Positions 44,943 through 54,220 of a DNA stretch of 64,000 bases are shown one piece after another. The notes under the pieces were generated by a model. That model had not been told where the DNA came from and ran no database searches. It saw only the letters and a program-made list of their open reading frames with translations. The number at the start of each line of letters is the position of its first letter. The stretch's first letter is position 1. Source of the stretch: Azospirillum brasilense (GTDB lineage Bacteria; Pseudomonadota; Alphaproteobacteria; Azospirillales; Azospirillaceae); the NCBI RefSeq assembly GCF_007827795.1, contig NZ_VITI01000020.1, forward strand, positions 1-64,000, given 5' to 3'. The translations under genes and the position numbers were made by a program.

Positions 44943-46028
44943 TCACTCGGCGGTCTGGGCGGCGGTCTGCGGAGCGGCGGGGGCCACGCCGAGACGCTGG
45001 CCGGCGTAGCCGGCAGACAGGCGCTCCCACCAGGCACGGTTGTCCAGATACCAGGCGACCGTGCGGCGGATGCCGGTCTCGAAGGTTTCGGCGGGCGTCC
45101 AGCCCAACTCGGTCTTCAGCTTGGTGGCGTCGATGGCGTAGCGGTGGTCGTGGCCGGGCCGGTCGGTGACGTGGGTGATGAGGTTCCGTCGCGGCCCGCC
45201 GGGCAGCGGGCCGGCCAGCTCGTCCACCAGATCGCAGATGGTGTGCACCACGTCGATGTTGCGGCGCTCGCTGTCGCCGCCGACGTTGTAGCTCTCGCCC
45301 AGCCGCCCGGTGGTCAGGATGGTCCAGAGCGCCGAGGCGTGGTCGTCCACATAGAGCCAATCGCGCACGTTCAGACCGCTGCCGTAGACCGGCAGGGGTT
45401 GCCCCTGCAGGGCCTTCAGCGTTATCAGCGGGATCAGCTTCTCCGGAAACTGCCAGCAGCCGTAGTTGTTGGAGCAGTTGCTGGCCACCGTCGGCAGGCC
45501 GTAGGTCTCGTGCCAGGCGCGCACGAAATGGTCGGACGCCGCCTTGCTGGCCGAATAGGGGGAGTTGGGCGCGTAGGGCGTGGTTTCGGAGAAGCGCCCG
45601 TCGTCGCCCAGCGTGCCGAACACCTCGTCGGTGGAGACGTGGTGGAAGCGGAAGGCGGTCTTCGCCTCGCCCTCCAGCCCGCGCCAGTAATCGAGCGAGA
45701 CGCGCAGCAGGGTGACGGTGCCGACCACGTTGGTCTGCACGAAGGCCATCGGGCCGTCGATGGAGCGGTCCACATGGGTTTCCGCCGCCAGATGGATGAC
45801 CGCCGTGGGGCGGTGATCGGCGAAGACGCGGCGCAATTCCGCCTCGTCGCAGATGTCCACCTGTTCGAAGGCGTAGCGTGGGTTCCCCACAAAGGGAGCC
45901 AGGCTTTCCAGATCCGCGGCGTAGGTGAGCTTGTCCAGATTGACGACCGAGGCCGTCGTGTTCGCCAGGACCCAGCGGATGAAGGCCGAGCCGATGAAGC
46001 CCGCACCGCCCGTCACCAATATGCGCAT
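44943..46028 (-). CDS. rmlB: dTDP-glucose 4,6-dehydratase
   Basis: 361 residues from ATG 46028 (MRILVTGGAGFIGSAFIRW; GGGGGAA upstream). VNLDKLTYAADLESL, HLAAETHVDRSIDGP, HVSTDEVFGTLG and PYSASKAASDHFVRAW with the catalytic Tyr-x3-Lys are typical of RmlB. It forms dTDP-4-keto-6-deoxyglucose. A C-terminal Ala/Pro/Gln-rich tail is longer than usual and probably unstructured. Confidence 0.97.
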   Translation of the reverse strand: MRILVTGGAGFIGSAFIRWVLANTTASVVNLDKLTYAADLESLAPFVGNPRYAFEQVDICDEAELRRVFADHRPTAVIHLAAETHVDRSIDGPMAFVQTNVVGTVTLLRVSLDYWRGLEGEAKTAFRFHHVSTDEVFGTLGDDGRFSETTPYAPNSPYSASKAASDHFVRAWHETYGLPTVASNCSNNYGCWQFPEKLIPLITLKALQGQPLPVYGSGLNVRDWLYVDDHASALWTILTTGRLGESYNVGGDSERRNIDVVHTICDLVDELAGPLPGGPRRNLITHVTDRPGHDHRYAIDATKLKTELGWTPAETFETGIRRTVAWYLDNRAWWERLSAGYAGQRLGVAPAAPQTAAQTAE

Positions 46029-46120
46029 GCCATTCCCCCTGCTGCGCCTTCCCGAAGGCGCCATCGAACCGTCAAGAAACGAACCGTTTTAAAAACCTCG
46101 GCACCGGACGAACGCCGGTG

Positions 46121-46699
46121 TTACGCAGGCCGCATGTCGAAGAGATCCGTCGCGTCCGCCAGCCGCGGCGCCACCGCGTCCTTGTCCGAAACCGACGCGC
46201 CGGCCAAGGCCGGCCAGTCAATCCCCAGCGCCGGATCGTTCCAGAGAATCGCCCGCTCGCACTCCCGCGAATAAGGAGCGTCGACCTTGTAGGCGACGAC
46301 GGTGTCCGGTTCCAGCGTGCAGAAGCCGTGCGCGAAGCCGGCGGGAATGAAGAGCTGCTCCAGCCCGTCGGCGGTCAGCTCCACCGCGATGTGCTGCCCG
46401 AAGGTCGGCGACCCGCGGCGGATGTCCACCGCCACGTCCAGGATGCGTCCGTTCAACACCCGGATCAGCTTGGTCTGCGCACAGGGATCGAGCTGGTAAT
46501 GCAGACCGCGCACCGTGCCCGGCGTGGCGGACAGGGATTGGTTGTCCTGGACCCAGCGCCGCTCCAGGCCGTTCAGGGCGAAAGCCTGCTCGTTCCAGGT
46601 TTCGACGAAATATCCCCGCGCATCGCCGAACCGCTTCGGCACGACCAGTCGGACATCGGATAGCGGGGTTGGCGTTACCTGCATAGGGAAGGATTCCAT
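46121..46699 (-). CDS. rmlC: dTDP-4-dehydrorhamnose 3,5-epimerase
   Basis: 192 residues from ATG 46699; ATG 46684, five codons later, is equally possible. Canonical RmlC features: FGDARGYFVETWNEQAF, NQSLSATPGTVRGLHYQLDP with the catalytic His, DVAVDIRRGSPTFGQH and IPAGFAHGFCTLEPDT. It is the first gene of the rmlC-B-D-A order read on the minus strand, 92 bp ahead of rmlB. Compare the RmlC-like protein at 16.6 kb, which sits in the CDP-sugar operon. Confidence 0.96.
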   Translation of the reverse strand: MESFPMQVTPTPLSDVRLVVPKRFGDARGYFVETWNEQAFALNGLERRWVQDNQSLSATPGTVRGLHYQLDPCAQTKLIRVLNGRILDVAVDIRRGSPTFGQHIAVELTADGLEQLFIPAGFAHGFCTLEPDTVVAYKVDAPYSRECERAILWNDPALGIDWPALAGASVSDKDAVAPRLADATDLFDMRPA

Positions 46700-46910
46700 C
46701 GGTCAGAAAGCCCCGCGCAGCGAGGCTGAGGGGGTTCCAAGCGCATTGCGGCGGTTGGCGAAGCGACGTGCCGGCATCAGCGGACCATCGGTTGTATCGA
46801 TTGTTTCGTCAGAATGCCGGCCGTCGTCAAAAAACAAGTGGAATAGTCTGTTCTTTAGCGCAAACCCCTGTTGCATCGCAAGGGAAAGCGGGCTGAACCC
46901 CGTGCATAAC

Positions 46911-48593
46911 TTAGGACATTGTCCCCTGTGCCGATCCGGTCTCGTGAACGAAGCCGTACTTCATCAGGTGGACAAGGCTGCGCAGCAGCAGCAGGCGGCG
47001 CTCCTCTGGCACCAGGGTCAGGATGTCGGCGACCGTACGGCCCGGCTGATCGAGGGCGTCCAGCGCCAGGACGAGGTCGGTGGCCGGAGACACGGTGCCG
47101 CCGCGCGCCGTGGAGTTCAGCGGATCGGCGTGCAGCGCCGCCAAGGCGTCGGCGATCCCCGCGCGGGCGAGGCCGCCGGCCCGCGCCAGCCGCGTGGACG
47201 GGGACAGGTGGCGCGTCGGGTAGGATTCGAACATCCGCAGGGGGTCGGGGCGCAGCGGGTTGCCGTCGCGGTCGGAGCGGCGCGGGGCGCGTTCTACGGC
47301 GTGGCGGCGGATGTCGGACAACTGGCGCCAGACGTCGAGATACTGCGGGATGATCGCCTTCCAGTCGAAGGTGGCGATGGCGCGGGCGCGCCCGGCCTCC
47401 CCCATTTGCCGCCGCAACGCGGGGTCCGCGGCCAGCCGGGTGTAGGCGTCCGCCGCCGCGGCCACATCGACGGCGCTCACCTGCGAGACGCGTCCGATGT
47501 AGAAGTCGTAGGTGTCCAGCCCGGCCGCGTAGCGGTCGGCGAAGTCGGGGCCGGCGCCCGGCGGCGGCAGGATGGTGGGAATCCGGAATCCGTCCACCCC
47601 GTCGCGCACCGTCTCGCGGTAGCCGTTCCAGTCGGTGACGACGCAGGGCAGTCCCGCCGCCATCGCCTCCACCGGAGAGATCCCGAAGGTCTCCTGCACA
47701 TTGTCCACCAGCGAGGTGAACAGGTCGGCGGCGGCCCAGATCCGGGTCCGCACTTCCGGCTTGCGGCCGTCCAGGAAGATGGCGTTGACGCTGGGGCAAT
47801 AGCGCTTCGCCCCCTGGGTGAAGGCGGCGCCGATGGCGTCGTTGCCGAACCAACCGGCCTGGATCAGGTGGAACCGCTTGCCGGTCCGCCGGGCCGCCTC
47901 TTCCAGCGCCAGATACATGACGATCGGGTGCGCCTTGGCGTGGAAGCTGAGGCGTCCCATGAACAGAACCGCGACGTCCTCCTCGCCGATGCCCAGCGCC
48001 GCGCGCTCCGCGTCGCGGTCCGCCGGACCGAAGCGGAAGGCGTCGGTGTCCACGCCGAGCGGGATCACCGGCAGGTGCGGCAGCGGAACCTCGGCGGCAC
48101 CCAGCCGGTCGCGCAGATACTCTGCATAGGGTTCGAGGACCGCCTCCACCGAGGCGCGGGCCGCCCAGGAGGTGCAGATCACCGCGTCCCACGGCTGCAC
48201 CGGCGCGGTGGCCAAGTCGCCCAGGGCATGCGGCGATTCCGACGTCGTGTGGGTGATGCCGCACAGGCTGTAGCCCCGCTGGTCGCGGGACCGGCGCCGC
48301 CAGGCGAACTGGTCGATCCCCGGCCCCGGAACGAACAGGCAGCCCACACGGGCCAGCCGCGACGGCTCGCCGGTCGGATAGAGCGCCACCTCCCGCCCCG
48401 GGGCGTGGCGGGCGGCGAGATCGGCGAACAGGCGCGCCTGCTCCGGCCCGTCGGCGTGACAGGCGAAGCCGTTCAGTCCGGAGTGCCGAAAGAAACCGAC
48501 AAGGAAGGATTCGCCCGCCACATGGCGGCCCTTCAGGTCCGCCCGCGCGGTTTCATAACCGTCGGGGTGGAAGTAGATGGCGGCGTTGGACAC
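46911..48593 (-). CDS. GT4 family glycosyltransferase
   Basis: 560 residues from a GTG at 48593 (AAGGA about 13 nt upstream); an ATG at 48677 would add 28 Pro/Arg-rich residues. It is a GT-B enzyme: VIPLGVDTDAF and LFMGRLSFHAKAHPIVMYLA open the donor domain, and the conserved GISPVEAMAAGLPCVVTDWN closes the active site. The last 150 residues are an extra helical region. Similar enzymes transfer sugars from GDP- or UDP-donors to surface glycans. It is separated from rmlC by 211 bp. Confidence 0.85.
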   Translation of the reverse strand: MSNAAIYFHPDGYETARADLKGRHVAGESFLVGFFRHSGLNGFACHADGPEQARLFADLAARHAPGREVALYPTGEPSRLARVGCLFVPGPGIDQFAWRRRSRDQRGYSLCGITHTTSESPHALGDLATAPVQPWDAVICTSWAARASVEAVLEPYAEYLRDRLGAAEVPLPHLPVIPLGVDTDAFRFGPADRDAERAALGIGEEDVAVLFMGRLSFHAKAHPIVMYLALEEAARRTGKRFHLIQAGWFGNDAIGAAFTQGAKRYCPSVNAIFLDGRKPEVRTRIWAAADLFTSLVDNVQETFGISPVEAMAAGLPCVVTDWNGYRETVRDGVDGFRIPTILPPPGAGPDFADRYAAGLDTYDFYIGRVSQVSAVDVAAAADAYTRLAADPALRRQMGEAGRARAIATFDWKAIIPQYLDVWRQLSDIRRHAVERAPRRSDRDGNPLRPDPLRMFESYPTRHLSPSTRLARAGGLARAGIADALAALHADPLNSTARGGTVSPATDLVLALDALDQPGRTVADILTLVPEERRLLLLRSLVHLMKYGFVHETGSAQGTMS

Positions 48594-48639
48594 GGGCGGT
48601 CGGGGTCCTTGGCGGTTGTGCGGGCGCTGTTCGGGCAAT

Positions 48640-48664
48640 GCCGGCGGGAGAGTACCCGCCCGGC
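48640..48664 (-). terminator. Possible terminator hairpin after the serralysin-like gene
   Basis: A GC-rich stem of nine or ten pairs with one bulge (GCCGGCGGG / CCCGCCCGGC, 6-nt loop) lies 42 nt past the stop of the protease gene on the minus strand. There is no T-run, so the call is weak. Confidence 0.35.
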
Positions 48665-48705
48665 CTTGCCAGAGCAACGCGCCCGAACGAACGCCTGCAC
48701 CCCGT

Positions 48706-50466
48706 TCAACCGTTCAGCCAGACCGCCAGATAGTCGGTGCCATTCACGGCGCCGGGCATCGTCGTCAGGGACCCCACGGACGTGCCGCTCAGCGTCAGGC
48801 TGGCGTCGATATGGCCGTTGCCGTCGAGGTCGATGTGGGCCGTGGCGCCCGCGAAGCCGCTGGCCCCGCCCATCTCCGCCCAGGTGAGGACCGATTGCCC
48901 CGGCTGCCAGCCCCAGACGGTGACGATCTCCCCCGCCTCCAGGTCGGTCACAGTGGACCAGACCGGTTCGCCCGAGCGGGCGTCGAGGAAGAAGGTGTCC
49001 TGCTCGGCGCCTCCGGTGAGGAAGTTCGACCCTGTGCCGCCGTCCAGCACGTCGCCGCCGGCCCCGCCGTCGATGGCGTCCATGCCGCCCCGGCTGTTGA
49101 TGAAGTCATTCCCGTTCCCGCCGACGATCGCCTCGCCGTCGTCGCTGCCGATCAGCTGCCATTGCAGGGTCTGAACCGGCCCGGAGTAGGTCGAGGCCTC
49201 CTGAAGGATCTGTCGTCCCGACGCGCTGTCGGCCACGCCGAAGAAGGTGCTGGCCACCGTGCCGGGGGTGGCGTCGCGGCTCAGCGCCAGGGTCATGTCG
49301 CCGAAGGACAGATGCTCGATGCTGCGCAGGGTGTCGGTGCCCTGCGGACCATCCACCGTCACCTCGCCCGCCCCGGTGTGACGGATGGTGTAGGACGAAG
49401 GCGCCCCTTCGAACACCGCCGTGTCGAACCCGTCGCCGCCGTCCAGCAGGTTGTTGCCGGCGCCGCCGCTCAGGGTGTCGTTGCCGGCGCCACCATACAG
49501 GGCATTGCCCCGCTCGTTGCCGATCAGGGTGTCGTCCCCCGATCCGCCGATGGCGTTCTCGATCCAGCAGTCGTAGGCGATGCCCAGCGTCCGGGATTCC
49601 ATGTAGAAGCCGGCCCTCCAGGCCGGTCCCAGGTCGCTGTAGGAGCCGGGGCGCAGGTCGATCCGGGCATCGGTGGTCTGGTTGGCCCAGCTCATGGTGT
49701 CGTTGCCGCCGCCGTCCCAGACGGTTTCGAAGATCGCCTGGCCAGGCTGCCAGGAATAGACGGTGTCCCCGGCGTTGGTCGACATGTTGGCGCCATACAG
49801 ATACTGGATGGCCGCGATGTCATCGACCATGGGGGTGGTCGGGAAGCGATCCTGCCAGTAGCCCATTCCCGGAGGCGCTCCGGGGTAGGACCGGTAGCTC
49901 ATCGTGCTGTAGAGCTGGCTGTCGATGCCGGTGGGGGCGATCGGGAAGGCCCCGTACTCCTCGTGCAGGTGCTTCAGGCCGAAGGCGTGCCCGATCTCAT
50001 GAACGATGGTTTGGTAGGTGTAAGAACCGGACGCCCAGGACAGGGCCGGGTCGGCGAAGAGGGGGCCAAACCACACGTCGCCCGCTTCCGGAATATCCGC
50101 CACTGGCAGGACCGTGTAGGCGGTTGCCGGGGCGTTGCTGCCTCCGAAACGGAGGTCGCCGCAGGACAGGGCGTTGTCGGCGACCTCGGTGCAGGTGATG
50201 TTCGCGACTGCCGTCCAGGTGCCGAGCGCTTGGCGGATCGCCGCCTGCGCCGTGCCGGACAAGGTCCAGACGCTTCCCGGGTCCGGCGTCAGATAGCCAT
50301 CCCGATAGGCCGACAGGCCGGCGACACCGAAAGAATAGGTCAGGGAAACCCCTTCTCCCGGTTTGCTCCCTTCGCCCCATTTGTACCCAGCGAGCAATGA
50401 ATCGATTTCAATACGTCCGCTTCCGGCGATTTCGGATACAGAAAAAACGTAATCCGGTGTGCTCAT
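48706..50466 (-). CDS. Serralysin-like M10 metalloprotease with RTX repeats
   Basis: 586 residues, no N-terminal signal peptide. Residues 1-240 are the metzincin domain with the zinc motif HEIGHAFGLKH at 156-166 and the Met-turn STMSY at 187-191. Glycine-rich calcium repeats follow at about 307-350 (GGSGDDTLIG, GGAGNDTLSGGAGNNLLDGG) and again at about 440-495. The C-terminus (SLTTMPGAVNGTDYLAVWLN) fits a type I secretion signal. It is probably exported by the system at 36.9-40.5 kb and activated by calcium outside the cell. Such proteases can shape matrix or attack foreign proteins; the target is unknown. Confidence 0.92.
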   Translation of the reverse strand: MSTPDYVFSVSEIAGSGRIEIDSLLAGYKWGEGSKPGEGVSLTYSFGVAGLSAYRDGYLTPDPGSVWTLSGTAQAAIRQALGTWTAVANITCTEVADNALSCGDLRFGGSNAPATAYTVLPVADIPEAGDVWFGPLFADPALSWASGSYTYQTIVHEIGHAFGLKHLHEEYGAFPIAPTGIDSQLYSTMSYRSYPGAPPGMGYWQDRFPTTPMVDDIAAIQYLYGANMSTNAGDTVYSWQPGQAIFETVWDGGGNDTMSWANQTTDARIDLRPGSYSDLGPAWRAGFYMESRTLGIAYDCWIENAIGGSGDDTLIGNERGNALYGGAGNDTLSGGAGNNLLDGGDGFDTAVFEGAPSSYTIRHTGAGEVTVDGPQGTDTLRSIEHLSFGDMTLALSRDATPGTVASTFFGVADSASGRQILQEASTYSGPVQTLQWQLIGSDDGEAIVGGNGNDFINSRGGMDAIDGGAGGDVLDGGTGSNFLTGGAEQDTFFLDARSGEPVWSTVTDLEAGEIVTVWGWQPGQSVLTWAEMGGASGFAGATAHIDLDGNGHIDASLTLSGTSVGSLTTMPGAVNGTDYLAVWLNG

Positions 50467-50868
50467 GGCTGCCGCCTTTGAATAAAAGAGGACTGCTTGT
50501 GAAAACAGCTCTTCAATTCAGGGACGAGCGGCGTTTCTTCAATAAAGTCTAATGAGTTATCAACAAAATTGGCTCATGTTTGCGAAAAGGGTGTTTGGGT
50601 TGAAAATTTACTTCATCATGTGGATGCTTATCGCATTGCGAGTTGTAATGCGGCCGGATGATTGAATCCGGTGGATGATCTTTACTGGACGGGCTTTGCC
50701 CGTCCGAGCGTCTCTTCCGGGGCGACGGGCCGAAGGGGAGTGGTCCGTCCGGCGATGCCGCCCCCCATTCCTCTCGCGCGTCCCTCTTGCGTGGGCGGCC
50801 GCTTTTGCGGCCTTGTTGCCTCTGACCCATCCTTGGGATCAGCCCTTTGGAAGGACCGGAGAGAAACG
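50467..50868. other. Divergent promoter region between protease and oxidoreductase
   Basis: 402 bp between oppositely directed genes; the left 200 bp are AT-rich, as expected for the RTX gene promoter. A short perfect palindrome (CCGGAT, 6 nt, ATCCGG) lies near 50652-50669. No gene is visible. Confidence 0.5.
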
Positions 50869-51990
50869 ATGGAGCGGGTGGACTGCGTGGTGGTCGGGGC
50901 CGGGGTGATCGGGCTGGCGGTGGCCCGGCGGTTGGCCCGTGCCGGGCGGGAGGTGGTGGTTCTGGAGGCGGCGGACGCCATCGGCACCGGCACCAGCTCG
51001 CGCAACTCCGAGGTTATCCACGCGGGCATCTATTACCCCACGGGCAGCCTTCGGGCGCGCCTGTGCGTGGCCGGGCGGGACGCGCTCTACGCCTATTGCG
51101 CGGCGCAGGGGGTGGAGCACAAGCGCATCGGCAAACTGATCGTCGCCGCCGAGGAGGCCCAGCTGCCCCGGCTGGAGGCCATCCGCGCCCAGGCCGCCGC
51201 CAATGGGGTGAGCGACCTCGTCGCGCTCTCCGCGTCCGAGGCCACGGCGCTGGAGCCCCGCCTGCGCTGCGTGGGCGCGTTGCTGTCGCCATCCACCGGC
51301 ATCATCGACAGCCACGGTCTGATGCTGGCCCTGCGGGGCGACGCCGAGGCGGCGGGCGCCATGCTGGCTTTCCTCAGCCCTCTGGAACGCGCCCACCGCG
51401 CCGCGGACGGTTTCGAGTTGGAGGTCGGCGGCGCGGAGCCGATGCGCATCGCCTGCGGCACGCTGGTCAGCGCCGCCGGGTTGGGCGCCTGGAGCGTAGC
51501 CCGCAATCTGGAGGGCTTCCCGGCGGAACATGTGCCGCCGCGGGTGCTGGCCAAGGGCAGTTACTACGCGCTGGGGCAGGGGCGCTCACCCTTCGCGCGG
51601 CTGGTCTATCCGGTGCCGGTGGAGGGTGGGTTGGGCGTTCACCTGACATTGGATCTGGCCGGGCAGGCCCGCTTCGGCCCGGACGTCGAGTGGCTGGACC
51701 CCGCCGACTACGACCGTCCCGACTACCGGGTGGACCCGAAGCGGGCCGACGGCTTCTACGGCGAGGTGCGGCGCTATTGGCCGGACCTGCCCGACGGCGC
51801 CCTGGTTCCGGCCTATTCCGGCGTCCGCCCAAAACTGAGCGGCCCCGGCCAGCCGCAGGCCGATTTCCTGGTCCAGGGACCGGAGACGCACGGCGTGGCG
51901 GGACTGGTCAACCTGTTCGGCATGGAATCGCCGGGGCTGACCTCCTGCCTCGCCATCGCCGACGCGGTGGCGGAGCGGCTGGGCGGCTGA
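50869..51990 (+). CDS. FAD-dependent oxidoreductase (L-2-hydroxyglutarate dehydrogenase-like)
   Basis: 373 residues from ATG 50869 (GGAGA 7 nt upstream). The dinucleotide fold is VVGAGVIGLAVARRLARAG, followed by SSRNSEVIHAGIYYPTGSL, which is typical of the LhgO-type branch of the DAO family, and the C-terminal SPGLTSCLAIADAVAERL. It probably oxidises a 2-hydroxy acid, passing electrons to quinone. It is metabolic and unrelated in theme to the neighbours. It converges on gmhA, 13 bp away. Confidence 0.85.
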   Translation: MERVDCVVVGAGVIGLAVARRLARAGREVVVLEAADAIGTGTSSRNSEVIHAGIYYPTGSLRARLCVAGRDALYAYCAAQGVEHKRIGKLIVAAEEAQLPRLEAIRAQAAANGVSDLVALSASEATALEPRLRCVGALLSPSTGIIDSHGLMLALRGDAEAAGAMLAFLSPLERAHRAADGFELEVGGAEPMRIACGTLVSAAGLGAWSVARNLEGFPAEHVPPRVLAKGSYYALGQGRSPFARLVYPVPVEGGLGVHLTLDLAGQARFGPDVEWLDPADYDRPDYRVDPKRADGFYGEVRRYWPDLPDGALVPAYSGVRPKLSGPGQPQADFLVQGPETHGVAGLVNLFGMESPGLTSCLAIADAVAERLGG

Positions 51991-52003
51991 GACCGCCCCG
52001 TCG

Positions 52004-52579
52004 TCAGACGAAGGCGTTCTCGACCAGTTCGCACAGCATGTGGCCGGCGGCGATGTGCATTTCCTGGATGCGCGGGGTGTCGGTGGACGGGACGCACAGG
52101 CAGACGTCGCACAACTCCTTCATCCGCCCGCCGGCGGCGCCGGTCAGGCCGACGGTGCGCATGCCGAGCGCACGCGCGGCCTCCAGGGCGGCCACCACGT
52201 TGCGGCTGTTGCCGCTGGTCGAGATGCCGACCAGCACGTCGCCGGCCCGGCCCAGGCCGCGGACCTGTCGGGCGAACACCTCGTCGTAGGAATAGTCGTT
52301 GGCGATGGCCGTCAGGGCGGAGGTGTCCACCGTCAGGGCCACCGCCGCCAAAGGCGCGCGGTCCCGCAGATAGCGTCCGGTCAGCTCCGCCGCGAGATGC
52401 TGGGAATCGGCGGCGGACCCGCCGTTGCCGCAGAACAGCACCTTGCCGCCGCCCTTCAGCCCGTCGATCATCAGCCCGGCGGCGGCTTCGATCCGGTCGG
52501 CCTGATCGGCGAAGGCCGCAAAGTTCCGGGACGTCTCAAGCAGGGCTTCGCGGACGCGGTCGGCGGTGGAGTGGCTCAT
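52004..52579 (-). CDS. gmhA: Sedoheptulose-7-phosphate isomerase-like SIS protein
   Basis: 191 residues from ATG 52579. It has the SIS fold of GmhA/DiaA: VLFCGNGGSAADSQHLAAEL, SALTAIANDYSYDEVFARQV, VLVGISTSGNSRNVVAAL and the C-terminal EMHIAAGHMLCELVE with the active-site His. GmhA isomerises sedoheptulose-7-phosphate to D-glycero-heptose-7-phosphate for LPS core or heptose-containing glycans. DiaA is a close relative, but the TPRIQEMHIAAGH ending fits GmhA. It is the last gene of the minus-strand run, 87 bp behind a methyltransferase. Confidence 0.92.
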   Translation of the reverse strand: MSHSTADRVREALLETSRNFAAFADQADRIEAAAGLMIDGLKGGGKVLFCGNGGSAADSQHLAAELTGRYLRDRAPLAAVALTVDTSALTAIANDYSYDEVFARQVRGLGRAGDVLVGISTSGNSRNVVAALEAARALGMRTVGLTGAAGGRMKELCDVCLCVPSTDTPRIQEMHIAAGHMLCELVENAFV

Positions 52580-52666
52580 CTTCAAGTCCTGGGGTTCGGA
52601 GAACAGGCGAACCATACGACGGGGCGCCGACGGGCGCCACAGCCCTTTCCGGTACCCCGTCTTCCG

Positions 52667-54220
52667 TCACAGGAGGCCGAGCCGCTGCCACACGGGCAGC
52701 TTCTGCGGCAGGAAATCGGCCAGTTTCGCGGCGACCAGCGGGCGCATGGCCTCGGGATCGGAGATGGAGGACCCGTCTTCGGCGAAGACCGCGCGCCCGA
52801 GCGCGCGCAGCGCGTCGGTCACGAAGCCGGAAAGCGGCTGGACGTCCACCGGCTGCCCGGCGAGAAGTCCGGCCAGGACGAGGCGTTCCAGGGTATCGGC
52901 CCCGATGCCCAGGCCGACCGTGGGGGACGCCAGGAAGTACAGGCTTTCATCGACCAGCATGCGCCGGGCGACCGCCCGGTTGAGCCGCCCGGCGGCCTCG
53001 CGCGCGTCCTCCGACGGGTCCGCCAGGGGATGGGCGTGATTGAACGACGCGAGCAGCGCAACGAAGCGGGAGATGGTGCCGAAGTCGTGCCGGGCCATCT
53101 CCGGCATCGCCTCGATCTCGCCCAGGGTCGGGGTGCCCGCGGCGAGCGCGTCGAGGATCGGCAGGCCGAGCCCCGCGTCGTGGCGCAGCTCGCCCAGCGG
53201 CACCGGAACCGCCAGCCCGGCCTTCTCGCGCGGAACCATCAGGGTGAAGCGGAGCCGCCGGAGTTCCGCAGCGGCTTCCGCGGCGGGCATCCGCTCTAGG
53301 CCGCGGATGAAGATGTCGCGGCGGAACACCTGATTCATCGCGAAGTCGCGCACCGTCTCCGCCAGCGTCGGGTCGGCGATCTCGGCCAGGATGGCCCGCA
53401 GCTCCGGACGCACCGACAGCTCGTCGAAATTGTGCGGGATGTTGGCGGAGCAGGCATAGCCCAGCTTCGCCCGCGCCAGATCCTGCGCCACCTGGGCATG
53501 GCCCAGCGGCTCCCAGTGGGTGTTCAGATACTCGTGCGTCAGATAGCGGCGGTCCTGCCCCGCCATCGTGGCGAGATGCTGGCCAACGGCGGGGTTGGCG
53601 GCGAAATAGCCGGCGCCGGCCTCGTTCAGCCGGTTGATGAAGCCCAGCGCCGCGTCGAGCTGCCGGTCGCTGCGGGCCGGGTTGGCCGCCGCGTGGGCCA
53701 GCATCAGCTTCTGCAGGGGCAGAAGCGGCGCCCAGCCCGGCATGGCGTTGTAGCTGACGAAGACCAGCCCGCCGGGCTTCAGCGTCTTCTCCAGGGTGTC
53801 CACCACCGCCCGGCGGTTCTCCGGGCTGACCCAGCTGTAGACGCCGTGCAGGACGATGAAGTCGAAACCGTCCCCGACCTCTTCCGCCGGCAGCGCCCCG
53901 GCGGCCACCTCCTGGAAGCTCCGCTCGTGGAATGCGACGTTGGCCAGCCCCGCCTCTTCGGCGAGCCGGCGCGCCCCGGCGACATGCAGCGGGTTGAAGT
54001 CGATGCCGGTGAAGCGCCCCTGGGGATGGGTCGCCGCCAGGATGTTCAGGGTCATCCCCTGGCCGCAGCCCAGTTCGCAATAGCGGAAGGGCCGGTCGGT
54101 GCGCGGCGGGCGGACGCCGTTCAGCAGGCAGACGTAGGACAGGTAACCCGGCGACAGCTCGCGGTAGGCACCATGGGTGTAGGCGATGTCGGCGTTGTAG
54201 CCGTCGCTCCACGCGCTCAT
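52667..54220 (-). CDS. SAM-dependent methyltransferase with regulatory domain
   Basis: 517 residues. Residues about 40-220 hold the class I methyltransferase core with motif I YCELGCGQGMTLNILA and IDFNPLHVAGARRLAE. About 220-300 resembles the methyltransferase regulatory domain (PF10119-type), and the C-terminal 200 residues are helical. The protein begins MSAWSDGYNADIAYTHGAYR, a hallmark of this group. Its ATG overlaps the stop of the upstream GT4 gene (ATGA), so it may methylate the sugar that enzyme adds; the substrate is not known. Confidence 0.88.
   Translation of the reverse strand: MSAWSDGYNADIAYTHGAYRELSPGYLSYVCLLNGVRPPRTDRPFRYCELGCGQGMTLNILAATHPQGRFTGIDFNPLHVAGARRLAEEAGLANVAFHERSFQEVAAGALPAEEVGDGFDFIVLHGVYSWVSPENRRAVVDTLEKTLKPGGLVFVSYNAMPGWAPLLPLQKLMLAHAAANPARSDRQLDAALGFINRLNEAGAGYFAANPAVGQHLATMAGQDRRYLTHEYLNTHWEPLGHAQVAQDLARAKLGYACSANIPHNFDELSVRPELRAILAEIADPTLAETVRDFAMNQVFRRDIFIRGLERMPAAEAAAELRRLRFTLMVPREKAGLAVPVPLGELRHDAGLGLPILDALAAGTPTLGEIEAMPEMARHDFGTISRFVALLASFNHAHPLADPSEDAREAAGRLNRAVARRMLVDESLYFLASPTVGLGIGADTLERLVLAGLLAGQPVDVQPLSGFVTDALRALGRAVFAEDGSSISDPEAMRPLVAAKLADFLPQKLPVWQRLGLL

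Noticed and set aside
48594..48677. Upstream ATG start of the GT4 at 46911-48593
   Set aside because: The added residues are a Pro/Arg-rich stretch typical of non-coding GC-rich DNA; the GTG at 48593 begins the conserved region.
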